NCBI GenBank assembly: GCA_963676075.2
Contig: CAXXNZ010000015.1
Span: 62,001-126,000 of the forward strand
Source of the DNA: JAHJQZ01 sp963676075
Lineage (GTDB): Bacteria; Pseudomonadota; Alphaproteobacteria; Rhizobiales; Devosiaceae
Direction: 5' to 3'
DNA length: 64,000 nt
This document shows positions 16,692 through 26,021 of this stretch, one piece after another. Below the pieces are notes generated by a model that did not search any database, had not been told where the DNA came from, and worked only from the letters and a program-made list of their open reading frames with translations. The translations under genes were made by a program, and so were the position numbers. The stretch's first letter is position 1; every line of letters begins with the position of its first letter.

Positions 16692-16946
16692 TCAGTCGTT
16701 GTCGCCTCCGGTGTGCTCGGGATCGAACAACTGGATCGGCGCGCCCGGCATGATCGTCGAGATCGCGTGCTTGTAAACCAGCTGAGACTGTGAATCCCGC
16801 CTCAGCAACAGGCAGAAATTGTCAAACCAGGTGATGACGCCCTGCAGTTTGACCCCGTTTACCAGGAAGATCGTGACCGAGACCTTCTGACGTCGCACGT
16901 GGTTGAGAAAAGCATCCTGTAGGTTCTGAACCTTGTCGTTGGGCAT
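16692..16946 (-). CDS. hfq: RNA chaperone Hfq
   Basis: Hexameric Sm-like protein that pairs small RNAs with mRNAs. The 84-residue protein carries Sm1 (LQDAFLNHVRRQKVSVTIFL, VNGVKLQGVITWFDNF) and Sm2 (QLVYKHAISTIMP); the distal Tyr-Lys-His is intact. The ATG at 16946 is chosen over a longer frame because an AGGCGA ribosome site stands 6-7 bases before it and the protein then starts at the family's usual residue. It precedes hflX by 94 bp and has its own promoter candidate. Confidence 0.96.
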   Translation of the reverse strand: MPNDKVQNLQDAFLNHVRRQKVSVTIFLVNGVKLQGVITWFDNFCLLLRRDSQSQLVYKHAISTIMPGAPIQLFDPEHTGGDND

Positions 16947-17072
16947 TTTTTCGCCTTCTACTTGTTTGTCGGCCTGTCGGCACGCCACCGGCTCCCCTGC
17001 CGGACTTCAGCTGCCATTTCAGGCTCTTGCCCCTTTCAGCGCAACCGCATCGAGAATGCGAATGCGTCGGCA

Positions 17073-17101
17073 ACCATACACGAGCTTGTATATTTGCCCA
17101 A
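17073..17101 (-). promoter_or_regulatory. Promoter candidate for hfq
   Basis: Reading the minus strand, TTGGGC (17101-17096) and TATGGT (17078-17073) are separated by 17 bases, a fair sigma-70-type pair. It would start transcription roughly 120 bases before the hfq ATG. No other close match is seen in the 241-bp trkA-hfq spacer. Confidence 0.45.
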
Positions 17102-17116
17102 TAGCCATAAGGGCCT

Positions 17117-17147
17117 TAAAGCAATTGCCTGTCGTCCTAAAGCAATT
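17117..17147. repeat. 10-bp direct repeat with 21-bp period upstream of hfq
   Basis: TAAAGCAATT occurs at 17117-17126 and 17138-17147, with one further flanking base partly shared. The 21-bp spacing places both copies on the same face of the helix. They lie just upstream of the hfq promoter candidate, so they could be activator sites; chance or a fragment of a dispersed repeat is possible. Confidence 0.4.
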
Positions 17148-17187
17148 TCTGATGTGGCAAGCCGGAGCCGGGGAATCCGGATAGGGA

Positions 17188-18564
17188 TCAGAAGAAATCG
17201 ATGCTGACCCTGAACATCTGCTCGACCTTCTTCACCGCACTGGCCAGCGCCATGACGACCACGAAATCACCAGCCTCGATGCGGGTGTCGCCCGAGGGCA
17301 GGATGACCTGTTTGCCACGCACGATGGCGCCGAATCGTATGCCTGCCGAGATGTTGATGTCCTTGAGGGGCGTGCCGACAAGCGGCGAGGTTTCAAGCGC
17401 TTCGGCCTGCAACAGCTCGGCGGCGCCGTCGAACAGCGAATAGACCCCGCGGATGCGGCCGCGCCGGACATGCCTCAGGATCTTGGAGACGGTGACGGCG
17501 CGCGGGCTGATGAAGGCATCGACCCCGAGACGGCGCGCGAAACGCGGATATTGCGGCTGGTTGACCAGGGCGAAATTGGCCTTGCAGCCGAGTTCGTCGG
17601 CCAGAACCGAACTGAGGATGTTGGTTTCGTCGTCATTGGTCAGTCCGAGGAACATCTGGGCGTCGCGAATATCGACCTCCCTGAGGATGTCTTCCTGCAA
17701 GGCATCGCCGAAGACCACGATGGAGCGGTTCATGCTTTCGGCCGCCATCTGGGCGATCTGGCGATTGTTCTCGATCAGCCGCACGGTTGTGCCGTCGGAC
17801 TGGGCTTCGAGCCTCTTGGCGACATAGCGGCCGATATTGCCAGCCCCGGCGATGACGATACGCGACGGTGGTTGCTCATCGCGCCCGAACAGGCCGAGCA
17901 CGCGGGACACCTGATCGCGGGCGACAGCGACAATGGCCTGATCGCCGGCGATCATCGATTCCCAGGCATGCAGAATCCTTGCCTGACCATTGCGTCTGAC
18001 CCCCATCACCGTCGCGTTAAGATTGGGGAACAGGTCGGTCAGGTGCCTCAGGGGCGTGTCGATGACGGCGCAATCTTCGTGCACGTCGATGACCAGGACC
18101 ACCGCTTGACCATCCTCGAAGGAAACGATCTCCGATGCGCCCGGATGGGCGAGCCGCTCCAGAATCAGATCGCCGACCTCTGTCTCGGGCGAAATGATGA
18201 CGTCGATCGGCAGGTGATCCCGGCTGAACAGATTGCTCCACTCCGGTCGCAGATAGGACTGAGCGCGAATGCGGGCGATGCGTGTGGGGACGTCGAAGAT
18301 CGAATGGGCCACCTGGCAGGCGGTCATGTTGACTTCGTCGACCTGGGTCACGGCAATCAGCATGTCGGCGTCCCGCGCCCCGGCCTGCGCCAGCGCATCG
18401 GGATGGGAGCCATGGCCATGGATGCCGCGGGCATCGAGATTGTCGCGCACCCGCTGCACCAGCGTGGCATCGTTGTCGATCACTGTGACCTCGATGCCCT
18501 CGTTGGAGAGCTTTTCGGCGATGCCGTAGCCAACCTGGCCAGCACCCGAAACGATTACTCGCAT
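17188..18564 (-). CDS. trkA: Trk system potassium uptake regulatory protein TrkA
   Basis: Peripheral NAD-binding subunit that gates the Trk potassium channel. The 458-residue protein is a duplicated RCK unit. The first Rossmann half starts with VSGAGQVGYGIAEKL (GxGxxG, residues 7-12), the second with IVIAGAGNIGRYVAKRL near residue 234, and each is followed by a TrkA_C domain (LERLAHPGASEI and LLQAEALETSPLVG). The ATG overlaps the ntrX stop by 10 bp, so it lies at the end of the ntr operon, as usual in this group. The TrkH/TrkG channel is not in the window. Confidence 0.95.
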   Translation of the reverse strand: MRVIVSGAGQVGYGIAEKLSNEGIEVTVIDNDATLVQRVRDNLDARGIHGHGSHPDALAQAGARDADMLIAVTQVDEVNMTACQVAHSIFDVPTRIARIRAQSYLRPEWSNLFSRDHLPIDVIISPETEVGDLILERLAHPGASEIVSFEDGQAVVLVIDVHEDCAVIDTPLRHLTDLFPNLNATVMGVRRNGQARILHAWESMIAGDQAIVAVARDQVSRVLGLFGRDEQPPSRIVIAGAGNIGRYVAKRLEAQSDGTTVRLIENNRQIAQMAAESMNRSIVVFGDALQEDILREVDIRDAQMFLGLTNDDETNILSSVLADELGCKANFALVNQPQYPRFARRLGVDAFISPRAVTVSKILRHVRRGRIRGVYSLFDGAAELLQAEALETSPLVGTPLKDINISAGIRFGAIVRGKQVILPSGDTRIEAGDFVVVMALASAVKKVEQMFRVSIDFF

Positions 18565-19990
18565 GGTTCTTCCTGTACGATCGGGGCCGCCGCATCGCCG
18601 TTGCGCTCGGTCAGGCCCAGTGACTTGATCTTCCTGTGAAGCGCACTGCGCTCCATGCCGACGAACTCCGCCGTCTTGGAGACATTGCCGCCGAAACGTT
18701 CGAGCTGCGCGGTCAGGTACTGGCGCTCGAAAATCTCGCGCGCCTCCTTGAGCGGCAGGCTCATCAGATGTGCCGATGCGTCGGTATCACCCACAGTCGG
18801 CAGGACTTCGCCGATATCGGACGGCAGCAAGGCCGCCGTGATGATGCCGTCTTCGGGCTGCTGGTCACGCAACAGGATCAGCAGACGTTCGATCGAATTG
18901 CGCAGCTGCCGCGCATTGCCGGGCCAATCCTGGGCCTGCAGAACGGCCAGGGCGTCATCGCCGATCTTGAGGCGCGGCAGATTGTGCACCCGGCAAACCT
19001 GCTCGATGAACATGCCGACCAGTGCTGGCACGTCTTCGCGCCGTTCCCTGAGCGGCGCCAGTTTCAGCGGCACCACCGACAGGCGATGGAACAGATCCGA
19101 GCGGAACACTCCCGCCTCGATCAGCGCGGCGATGTTCTGCGAGCTTGAGGCAATGATGCGTACATCGACCGGCACGGCGACCTGTCCACCAACCCGCTGG
19201 AACCTGCCTTCGACCAGAGTGCGCAACAGCGCCGTCTGGGCCAGCTGTGCGAGCCCGGTGACTTCGGAAAGGTGCAGAGTGCCACCATGGGCGCGTTCAA
19301 GTGCGCCAACTTCGGTCCGGACACTGCCAGCGCGGTCGCGGGTTTCGCGCCCGAACAGCAGAACCGGCACCTCTTCCGGGTCGTAGAGCATGGCGTTGAA
19401 TTCGATGAACGGCCCCCCTGCCCGGTTGCTGTGACGATGGATCAGGCGGGCACACAAGCCTTTGCCGGTTCCCGAGGGGCCGGATACGAAGATGCGCGAA
19501 TTGGTCGGCCCGGACTTCTCGATGACCGCCCGCGCTGCCGCGATCGAGGGCGACTGCCCGACGATCTCGGAGAACGGGACGGCCGCACGTTCCTTGAGTT
19601 CGGCATTCTCGCTCTTGAGACGGGTTGCCTCCATGGCGCGCTGGGTGACGAGCAGCAGTCGGTCGATCTTGAACGGCTTCTCGATATAGTCATAGGCGCC
19701 ACGCCGGATGGCCGATACCGCGGTCTCGACATTGCCGTGCCCGAAATCATCACCACCGGCAGGTCCGGATGCTGGGACTGCAATTCATCCAGAAGCTGCA
19801 ACCCGTCGAGCCGCGAGCCCTGCAGCCAGATGTCGAGGAAGACCAGGCTCGGACGCCGCCGGGCAATTTCCTCGAGCGCCGAATCGGCATCGTAGGCCTG
19901 TCGGGTCTCGTTGCCCTCGTCTTCGAGGATACCCGCGATCAGGTCGCGGATGTCTTCCTCGTCGTCAACGATCAGAATGTCCAAAGCCAT
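18555..19990 (-). pseudogene. ntrX: Response regulator NtrX with single-base frameshift (probable sequence error)
   Basis: Partner of the NtrY kinase. The receiver domain has acidic residues DDEED and phospho-acceptor Asp53. At 19739 one G appears missing: the written frame goes from VVMISG to TAMSRPR, whereas adding one base gives GHGNVETAVSAIRRGAYDYIEKPF, the normal sequence. Restored length is 478 residues. The AAA+ domain has Walker A SGPSGTGKG, but the GAFTGA loop needed for sigma-54 contact is absent; the region reads RDRAGSVRTEVGALERAHGGTL. A Fis-type helix-turn-helix (GNVSKTAEFVGMERSALHRKI) ends the protein. All neighbouring genes are intact, favouring a sequencing indel over true loss. 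Confidence 0.9.
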
Positions 19991-19993
19991 ATG

Positions 19994-22354
19994 TTAGTCC
20001 GCCGCGGCACCAACGTGCCCCGTCTCCTCTCGTGACCGAACGTTTCCATCCGGTTGGGCGCCGGTATCGCCCGGTGCATTGAGCGGCAAGGTGAAACTGA
20101 AACACGCCCCGATGCGACCGTTCTCGTCCTCGGGGCTATCCCGCAATTCGATGATGCCGCCGTGTTGCTCTACGATCTTTGCGACAATCGCAAGGCCAAG
20201 ACCTGTGCCCTTTTCGCGCGATGTCACATAAGGCTCTAGCAACTGTTGCCGGTTCTCTTTCGGCCAGCCGATACCGTTGTCGCTGATTTCGACTCGTACC
20301 ATGTCGCCTTCGATATGGGCGCTGGCAATAATGCGTGGGCTTTCGATGTTGGAAAGTCCAGCCATTTCCAGCGCTTCGACCGCGTTCTTGATGATGTTTG
20401 TCAGCGCTTGGGATACCAAGCGATGATCGAAATAGGCGGTTATCGGCGTCTCCGGCAGGTCGACGCGCAATTCGATCTCAGGCTGCCGCACACTTTCGAG
20501 GAAGACCACGTGCCTGATGGTGTCGGAAAGGTCGGCATGATCCTGGGTCGCCGCCGGCATGCGGGCGAACGATGAGAACTCGTCGACCATCTTGCCGATG
20601 TCACCCACCTGCCGAATGATGGTGCTGGTGCATTTGTCGAAGACCTCGAAATCATCCTCCAGCCGGCTGCCGTAGCGCCGGCGCAGGCGCTCTGCACTCA
20701 ACTGGATCGGGGTCAGCGGGTTCTTGATTTCATGGGCGATGCGACGGGCAACATCGGCCCATGCACTGTTGCGCTGGGCCGTGATCAGCTCGCTCATGTC
20801 GTCGAGCGTCATCACATAGCCCTTGGATTCGGTCATCGAGCCTTCGCGCGTCAGCCGCACCTGGTAGATTCGCGGGTCGGTCGTAGAGCCGAGCTTGATC
20901 TGGTCCTGCACCTGACCGCGCCTGCCCTGGCGCGCCCGCTCGATGATCGGTTCGAGTTCGGGAACGGCAATGGCGATATCCTCGCGCAACAGGTCGACCT
21001 CGGCGCGGTCGAGCATGGCGCAGGCGGTGGAATTGACCAGCGTCACCTGCCCGTCGGAATCAAGACCGACAATGCCGGCGCTGACGCCTTCAAGCACAGC
21101 CTCGGTGAACTGGCGGCGCTTCTCGTTCGTTTCCGATGCCTGGACCAGCGCCCGGCGCTGCTGGCGCAACTGCCGGGTCATCCGGTTGAACTGCATCGAC
21201 AGATCGTGCAGGTCTCCCGCCTTTTCGGTGATCGGCACGTCGACCTTGAGATCGCCGGTCGACATGCGGTTGGCGGCGATCATCAGGTTGCGGATCGGCG
21301 AGACAAAGCGGTTGGCGAGCGCAATGCCGAGCCAGAGCGCGGCGAGCAGCAGCACGAAGGCGACGCCGAAATACATCAGGGCGAAGGTGATCTGGAAGAC
21401 CAGACGGTTGGAGGCGTACTTCCGGTATTCGGTGATCGTCTGGTCCGCCAGCCGCATGTATTCGAGCACTTCAGGGTCGACGGGACGGGCAACGAACAGA
21501 TAGGTGTCGTCATAGCCTTTCAGCTTGACCACCGAACCGACGAAATTGGTCGAACCGGGCGCGATCAGCGTCGGCACGGTCTCCTTGACATCGGGCATGA
21601 TCGACTTCGGCATGGCTGGCGCCGAGGCCGGCACGTTGATCTGCGCCTTCATGATCAGGCTCGTGTCGGCGTGGATCAGCGAGGTGAACGGCAGCGAACG
21701 TGTAACCGCGAGCGAGGTCAGGACGCGCTGGAAACGGTCCTTGTCGGACACATAAAGGTCGTGGGCGGTTTCAAGCTCCGTGGCGACCCAGATGATATCG
21801 TCACGCAGGACCTGCGCGTGTTCATTGAGATAGGAAGCGGCGACCTGCCGCGAGCTCTCGACGATCGACGAGGTGCGCTCGGAAAACCACTGATCGAGCC
21901 CCTGGTCGAGAGCGATGGTGGCGACAATGGCGACAATGAATGCCGGGACCGCCGCCATGATGGCGAACATGGCCACCATGCGCGTCTGCAATCGTGCGCC
22001 GGCCATCTTGCGCTGCCGCGCCCTTATCAGAAGAATGACCTCGGTCAGGACCAGCGCAACGACCATCAGGATGAGGATGGCATTGACGATCCAGATGATC
22101 GTCCAGACTTCCGGGCTTGGCTCGATCTTGGTCGCCCCGGTCATCACCAGGAACGAGCCGGAGGCGAACACGGTGGCGGCCAGAACGATCACCACGCCGA
22201 GCGAGCGCATGATGGCAGTGCCGTTCACGCGCACCATGCGGCCCGGAGTTTGCGCCGGTGGTAAAGAAGATGTCGTGTTGGCGGCTGTGTTATCCATGTC
22301 ACACGCCGCGTGGCGCCTCGGCTGATCGGCTGTGTCGAGGCGGGAATCTGACAA
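19994..22354 (-). CDS. ntrY: Membrane sensor histidine kinase NtrY
   Basis: Inner-membrane kinase that phosphorylates NtrX. The 786-residue protein has several N-terminal transmembrane segments (about residues 48-70, 82-108 and 130-150), a periplasmic loop, another TM near residue 320, then HAMP (ANRFVSPIRNLMIAANRMSTGDL) and PAS domains. The phospho-acceptor His is in RIAHEIKNPLTPIQLSAERL, followed by an ATPase with DNGIGWPK and EKGTGLGLAIV. An in-frame ATG at 22297 is an alternative start. Only 3 bases separate it from ntrX. NtrYX senses nitrogen or redox state in relatives; the signal here is unknown. Confidence 0.94.
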   Translation of the reverse strand: MSDSRLDTADQPRRHAACDMDNTAANTTSSLPPAQTPGRMVRVNGTAIMRSLGVVIVLAATVFASGSFLVMTGATKIEPSPEVWTIIWIVNAILILMVVALVLTEVILLIRARQRKMAGARLQTRMVAMFAIMAAVPAFIVAIVATIALDQGLDQWFSERTSSIVESSRQVAASYLNEHAQVLRDDIIWVATELETAHDLYVSDKDRFQRVLTSLAVTRSLPFTSLIHADTSLIMKAQINVPASAPAMPKSIMPDVKETVPTLIAPGSTNFVGSVVKLKGYDDTYLFVARPVDPEVLEYMRLADQTITEYRKYASNRLVFQITFALMYFGVAFVLLLAALWLGIALANRFVSPIRNLMIAANRMSTGDLKVDVPITEKAGDLHDLSMQFNRMTRQLRQQRRALVQASETNEKRRQFTEAVLEGVSAGIVGLDSDGQVTLVNSTACAMLDRAEVDLLREDIAIAVPELEPIIERARQGRRGQVQDQIKLGSTTDPRIYQVRLTREGSMTESKGYVMTLDDMSELITAQRNSAWADVARRIAHEIKNPLTPIQLSAERLRRRYGSRLEDDFEVFDKCTSTIIRQVGDIGKMVDEFSSFARMPAATQDHADLSDTIRHVVFLESVRQPEIELRVDLPETPITAYFDHRLVSQALTNIIKNAVEALEMAGLSNIESPRIIASAHIEGDMVRVEISDNGIGWPKENRQQLLEPYVTSREKGTGLGLAIVAKIVEQHGGIIELRDSPEDENGRIGACFSFTLPLNAPGDTGAQPDGNVRSREETGHVGAAAD

Positions 22355-22462
22355 GAAACCCGGCCCAGATCAAGCCATATGTTGCAAAATTGAAACAGGT
22401 GCGATCACCGCCCTGCTCCTGCCTGTGCCGATCGATTTTGCTGCTGCAGCCGCCGTGCCGGG

Positions 22463-23908
22463 TCAGGTCCGGCGCGATTGCTTGACGATCTCGATGCCGT
22501 GCGACCGGATCTTCTTGCGCAATGTGTTGCGATTAAGGCCCAGCAGCTCGGCCGCCTTGATCTGGTTGCCGCTGCAGGCGTTGAGCACCATGGCGATCAG
22601 CGGCGATTCCACCCGGTCGAGGATTTGCTGGTAGAGCCCCTGCGCCGGCATATTGGGATCGGCCTCGCGTAGCAACTGGCTGACATGCAGTTCAACGGCG
22701 GTGCCAATGTCGACCGGTCCGGAGGCGACACCCGCCGGCGTCCTGTCGGTCAGGTGCAATTCGTGCTGCACCATCTCGGGGGTGATGGTCTCGTCGGCGT
22801 AGAGCGCCGACAGGCGCCTGACGAGGTTTTCGAGCTCGCGGACATTGCCCGGCCAGGCATAGTTCTGCATCAGCCGCAGCGCGTCGGCGGAGATGACCTT
22901 GGCCGGGTCGCCCTCCTGTTGCGCCGTCCTCAGGAAATGACCGACCAGATGCGCGATGTCGTCCGTACGTTCCCTGAGCGGCGGCAACCGGATCGGCACC
23001 ACATTGAGGCGGTAGAACAGATCCTCACGGAACAGGCCCTGCCGGATCATCTGGTTGAGGTCGCGATGGGTAGCGGCGATGATGCGCACATTGGTCTTGA
23101 GCGAGGTGCGCCCGCCGACCATGGTGTATTCGCCCTCCTGAAGAACGCGCAGCAACCGTGTCTGGGCATCCATCGGCATGTCGCCGATCTCGTCGAGAAA
23201 CAGAGTGCCGCCCTCGGCCTGTTCGAACCGGCCCGACGAACGTGCCGTGGCGCCGGTGAAGGCGCCTTTCTCATGACCGAACAGTTCCGCTTCGATGAGG
23301 TCGCGCGGAATGGCCGCCATGTTGATGGCGACGAACGGTCCGTTGCGGCGCTTGCCGAAATCATGCAGCGCCCGCGCCACCAGTTCCTTGCCGGTGCCGC
23401 TCTCGCCGGTGATCATCACCGTCAGATCGGTTTGCATCAACCGTGCAAGAACCCGGTATATGTCCTGCATGGCAGGAGAACGTCCGACGAGCGGCATGTT
23501 ATCCTGCCCGTCCTCGGGCGGCGGCTCGGCCGCACGCGGTTTTTTCGCCTCGCTGAGCGCGCGGGCGACGACCGACAGAACTTCGCCGATATCGAAGGGC
23601 TTGGGCAGGTACTCGTAGGCACCGGCCTCGGATGCACGGATTGCCGTCATGAAGGTGTTTTGGGCACTCATGACGATGACCGGCAGGTCCGGCCGCATCT
23701 TGTGAATCTTCGGCATGATGTCGAAGGCATTGCCGTCCGGCATGGCGACATCGGTGATCAGCACGTCACCTTCGCCGCGCGACACCCAATTCCACATGGT
23801 CGACAGATTGCCCGTCGGGCGAACGTCGTAACCGGCACGCGTCAGCGCCTGGTTGAGGACCATACGGATGGCTGCGTCGTCATCGGCGAGAAGGACAAGG
23901 TGGCTCAT
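22463..23908 (-). CDS. ntrC: Nitrogen regulation response regulator NtrC (NR I)
   Basis: Sigma-54-dependent activator of nitrogen-assimilation genes, 481 residues. The receiver domain has Asp53 (LITDVAMPDG). The AAA+ core has Walker A GESGTGKE and, unlike the neighbouring NtrX, a perfect GAFTGA loop (GHEKGAFTGATARS), then FLDEIGDMP. The C-terminal Fis-type helix-turn-helix reads GNQIKAAELLGLNRNTLRKKI. The ATG overlaps the ntrB stop (ATGA). A 108-bp gap separates it from ntrY, so ntrYX may have an extra promoter there. Confidence 0.97.
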   Translation of the reverse strand: MSHLVLLADDDAAIRMVLNQALTRAGYDVRPTGNLSTMWNWVSRGEGDVLITDVAMPDGNAFDIMPKIHKMRPDLPVIVMSAQNTFMTAIRASEAGAYEYLPKPFDIGEVLSVVARALSEAKKPRAAEPPPEDGQDNMPLVGRSPAMQDIYRVLARLMQTDLTVMITGESGTGKELVARALHDFGKRRNGPFVAINMAAIPRDLIEAELFGHEKGAFTGATARSSGRFEQAEGGTLFLDEIGDMPMDAQTRLLRVLQEGEYTMVGGRTSLKTNVRIIAATHRDLNQMIRQGLFREDLFYRLNVVPIRLPPLRERTDDIAHLVGHFLRTAQQEGDPAKVISADALRLMQNYAWPGNVRELENLVRRLSALYADETITPEMVQHELHLTDRTPAGVASGPVDIGTAVELHVSQLLREADPNMPAQGLYQQILDRVESPLIAMVLNACSGNQIKAAELLGLNRNTLRKKIRSHGIEIVKQSRRT

Positions 23909-25023
23909 GAGGCGCCCTCCAGTTTGTTGCGGGCGCCGGGTTCATGATCGACCACGGGCAACAGAATACGGAAACGGGTGCGACCCGGCTTGGAGTCGCA
24001 GTCGATCACCCCGCCATGGTCGCCGATGATCTTGGCAACCAGCGCCAGCCCCAGGCCGGACCCGTTCGACTTGGTGGTGACGAACGGATCGAACAGGAAC
24101 GGCATGAATTCCGACGGTACGCCCGGCCCGTTGTCCTCGATGACGATTTCGAGCGGCAGCGAAATGCGGCCCGGCATGCCGACCACCGAAATGCGGATGC
24201 CGGGGCGGAAGGCGGTGGTGAACTTGATTTCGGGGTTGGGTGTTCGCGCAAGGGCTTCGGAGGCGTTCTTGACGAGGTTCAGGAAGACCTGGATGAGCTG
24301 GTCACGATTGCCGCTGACCGGCGGCAGCGACGGGTCGTAGACCTCGGAAAACGAGATCTGCCGCGCGGTCCCGGACTTGGCCAGCAGTTTGACGTGTTCG
24401 AGAACGTCATGAATGTTGATCGGCGTGCGTTCAAGCGGCCGGTCGTCGCCGAACACGTCGACGCGGTCGAGCAGCGCGACGATGCGGTCGGTTTCCTGGC
24501 GGATCAGCCGGGCGAGCGGGATTTCATCCTCGCTGACGGACTGCTCAAGCAATTGCGCCGCCCCACGGATGCCCGACAGCGGGTTCTTGATTTCATGCGC
24601 CAGCATTGAGGCGAGACCGGTCACCGAGCGCGCCGCGCCACGCGAGACCAGCTGCCGGTCGATGGTGTCGGCCATGGTGCGTTCCTGGAACAGCAGCGCC
24701 ACCCTGCCCTCATGCTCCGCCAGGGGCGATGCAAAGACGTCGACAGTGCGGTCTTCCCCGAAGCGCGACGAGCCGACCCGCATGCGGTACTCGGTGCGCG
24801 GCGCTTTGCGCGCGTTGACCGTTTCGACAAGGCTGAGGATCGGCGAGCCGAAGGCGATGAGATCTGACAGGTTTTGTCGCGTCAGCACCGAAGAGGACGA
24901 GCCAAAAAAGGCCTCGGCGGCATAATTGGCAAAGAAGATTTCGCTTTGCAGGCCGCACAGCAGCACCGGTTGCGCCAATGCCTGCAGGACGCTCCATTCG
25001 AGCGGATGGCTCTCACCGGTCAT
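23905..25023 (-). CDS. ntrB: Nitrogen-sensing histidine kinase/phosphatase NtrB (NR II)
   Basis: Soluble kinase that controls NtrC phosphorylation under PII control. The 372-residue protein has an N-terminal PAS domain (LLCGLQSEIFFANYAAEAFFG), the His box LAHEIKNPLSGIRGAAQLL, and the N/G boxes NLVKNASEAL, EDNGPGVP and GSGLGLALVAKI. No TM segments are seen. It overlaps dusB by 4 bp (ATGA) on one side and ntrC on the other, the classic nifR3-ntrB-ntrC arrangement. Confidence 0.96.
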   Translation of the reverse strand: MTGESHPLEWSVLQALAQPVLLCGLQSEIFFANYAAEAFFGSSSSVLTRQNLSDLIAFGSPILSLVETVNARKAPRTEYRMRVGSSRFGEDRTVDVFASPLAEHEGRVALLFQERTMADTIDRQLVSRGAARSVTGLASMLAHEIKNPLSGIRGAAQLLEQSVSEDEIPLARLIRQETDRIVALLDRVDVFGDDRPLERTPINIHDVLEHVKLLAKSGTARQISFSEVYDPSLPPVSGNRDQLIQVFLNLVKNASEALARTPNPEIKFTTAFRPGIRISVVGMPGRISLPLEIVIEDNGPGVPSEFMPFLFDPFVTTKSNGSGLGLALVAKIIGDHGGVIDCDSKPGRTRFRILLPVVDHEPGARNKLEGAS

Positions 25024-26021
25024 GCTGCCGCCTCGAGTTCGGTGTCGAAAATGTCCGGCAATAGCGCCAGCACGCGATCCGGCTGGGTTTCAGTCAGGAG
25101 CGCGTGGCGCAGATCGCCGTCGAGCGCCGGTGCGTTGGCCTCGATGTACCAGTTGAGGTGCTTGCGGGCAGCCCGGACGCCAATGCGCGTGCCGTACTCC
25201 TCAAGCATCGCCTCATAGTGGCCGGCAACGAGCTCGGCCAGAGCAGCGCCGCGCGGCGCCTCGGCAATCGGGCGACCGTCGAGAGCCGCGCCGATCTGGC
25301 CGACCAGCCAGGGCTGACCCTGAGCACCGCGACCGATCATGACGCCATCGGCGCCGGAGGCCTTAAGCGCCTCGCGGGCGCCGTTGATATCGATGATGTC
25401 GCCATTGACAAGAACCGGTACGTCGACCGCATCGACGATCTCGCGTACCAGCGCCCAGCGGGCCGTGCCCTTGTAGAACTGGCAACGCGTACGTCCGTGT
25501 ACGGTGACCATGCGCGCCCCGGCATCGACCGTCATCGCGGCAAATTCCGCGGCGTTTAGCGTGTCTTCGTCCCAGCCGAGCCGCATCTTGACCGTGACTG
25601 GCAGATCGACGGCAGCGGTGACGGCATCGATCAACCGCCGCGCCTGATCAGGCACGCGCATCAGCGCCGAACCGGCGTAGCCATTGGTGACGCGCTTGGC
25701 CGGGCAGCCGAAATTGATGTCGATGACGTCAGTTCCCGCCTCGGCGGCGAGCGTCGCGCCAAGTGCCATCCAGTCGGGTTCATTGCCGGCGAGCTGAACG
25801 ACATGGGGCAGATCGGATTCCCACGTGCTCAACCGCCGCACCATGTCGCGCTGACCGGTCGACAAGGCGTTGGAGGCGATCATCTCCGACACAACCCAAC
25901 CGGCGCCAAACCGCGCCGCAAGGGAACGCATCGGACGATCACTGATTCCAGCCATGGGGGCGAGAGCGGCGCGATTGCCCATTTGATGAGCGCCGACGCC
26001 GGGCAAATCGGATAAATGCAC
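25020..26021 (-). CDS. dusB: tRNA-dihydrouridine synthase (NifR3/DusB type)
   Basis: FMN enzyme that reduces uridine to dihydrouridine in tRNA D-loops. The TIM-barrel protein has LAPMAGISDRP, the catalytic loop DINFGCPAKRVTNGYAGSAL (Cys106 from the chosen start), KMRLGWDE, TVHGRTR and a closing GRGAQGQPW FMN-phosphate segment. GTG at 26021 is chosen over an upstream start because a GAGGG site lies 7 bases before it; this gives 333 residues. It heads the dusB-ntrB-ntrC-ntrY-ntrX-trkA run. Confidence 0.93.
   Translation of the reverse strand: MHLSDLPGVGAHQMGNRAALAPMAGISDRPMRSLAARFGAGWVVSEMIASNALSTGQRDMVRRLSTWESDLPHVVQLAGNEPDWMALGATLAAEAGTDVIDINFGCPAKRVTNGYAGSALMRVPDQARRLIDAVTAAVDLPVTVKMRLGWDEDTLNAAEFAAMTVDAGARMVTVHGRTRCQFYKGTARWALVREIVDAVDVPVLVNGDIIDINGAREALKASGADGVMIGRGAQGQPWLVGQIGAALDGRPIAEAPRGAALAELVAGHYEAMLEEYGTRIGVRAARKHLNWYIEANAPALDGDLRHALLTETQPDRVLALLPDIFDTELEAAA

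Noticed and set aside
17470..18639. Antisense frame of 389 codons over trkA, and similar frames over ntrC, ntrY, aspS and gatB
   Set aside because: Mirror-frame shadows of conserved genes, without their own ribosome sites or domains.
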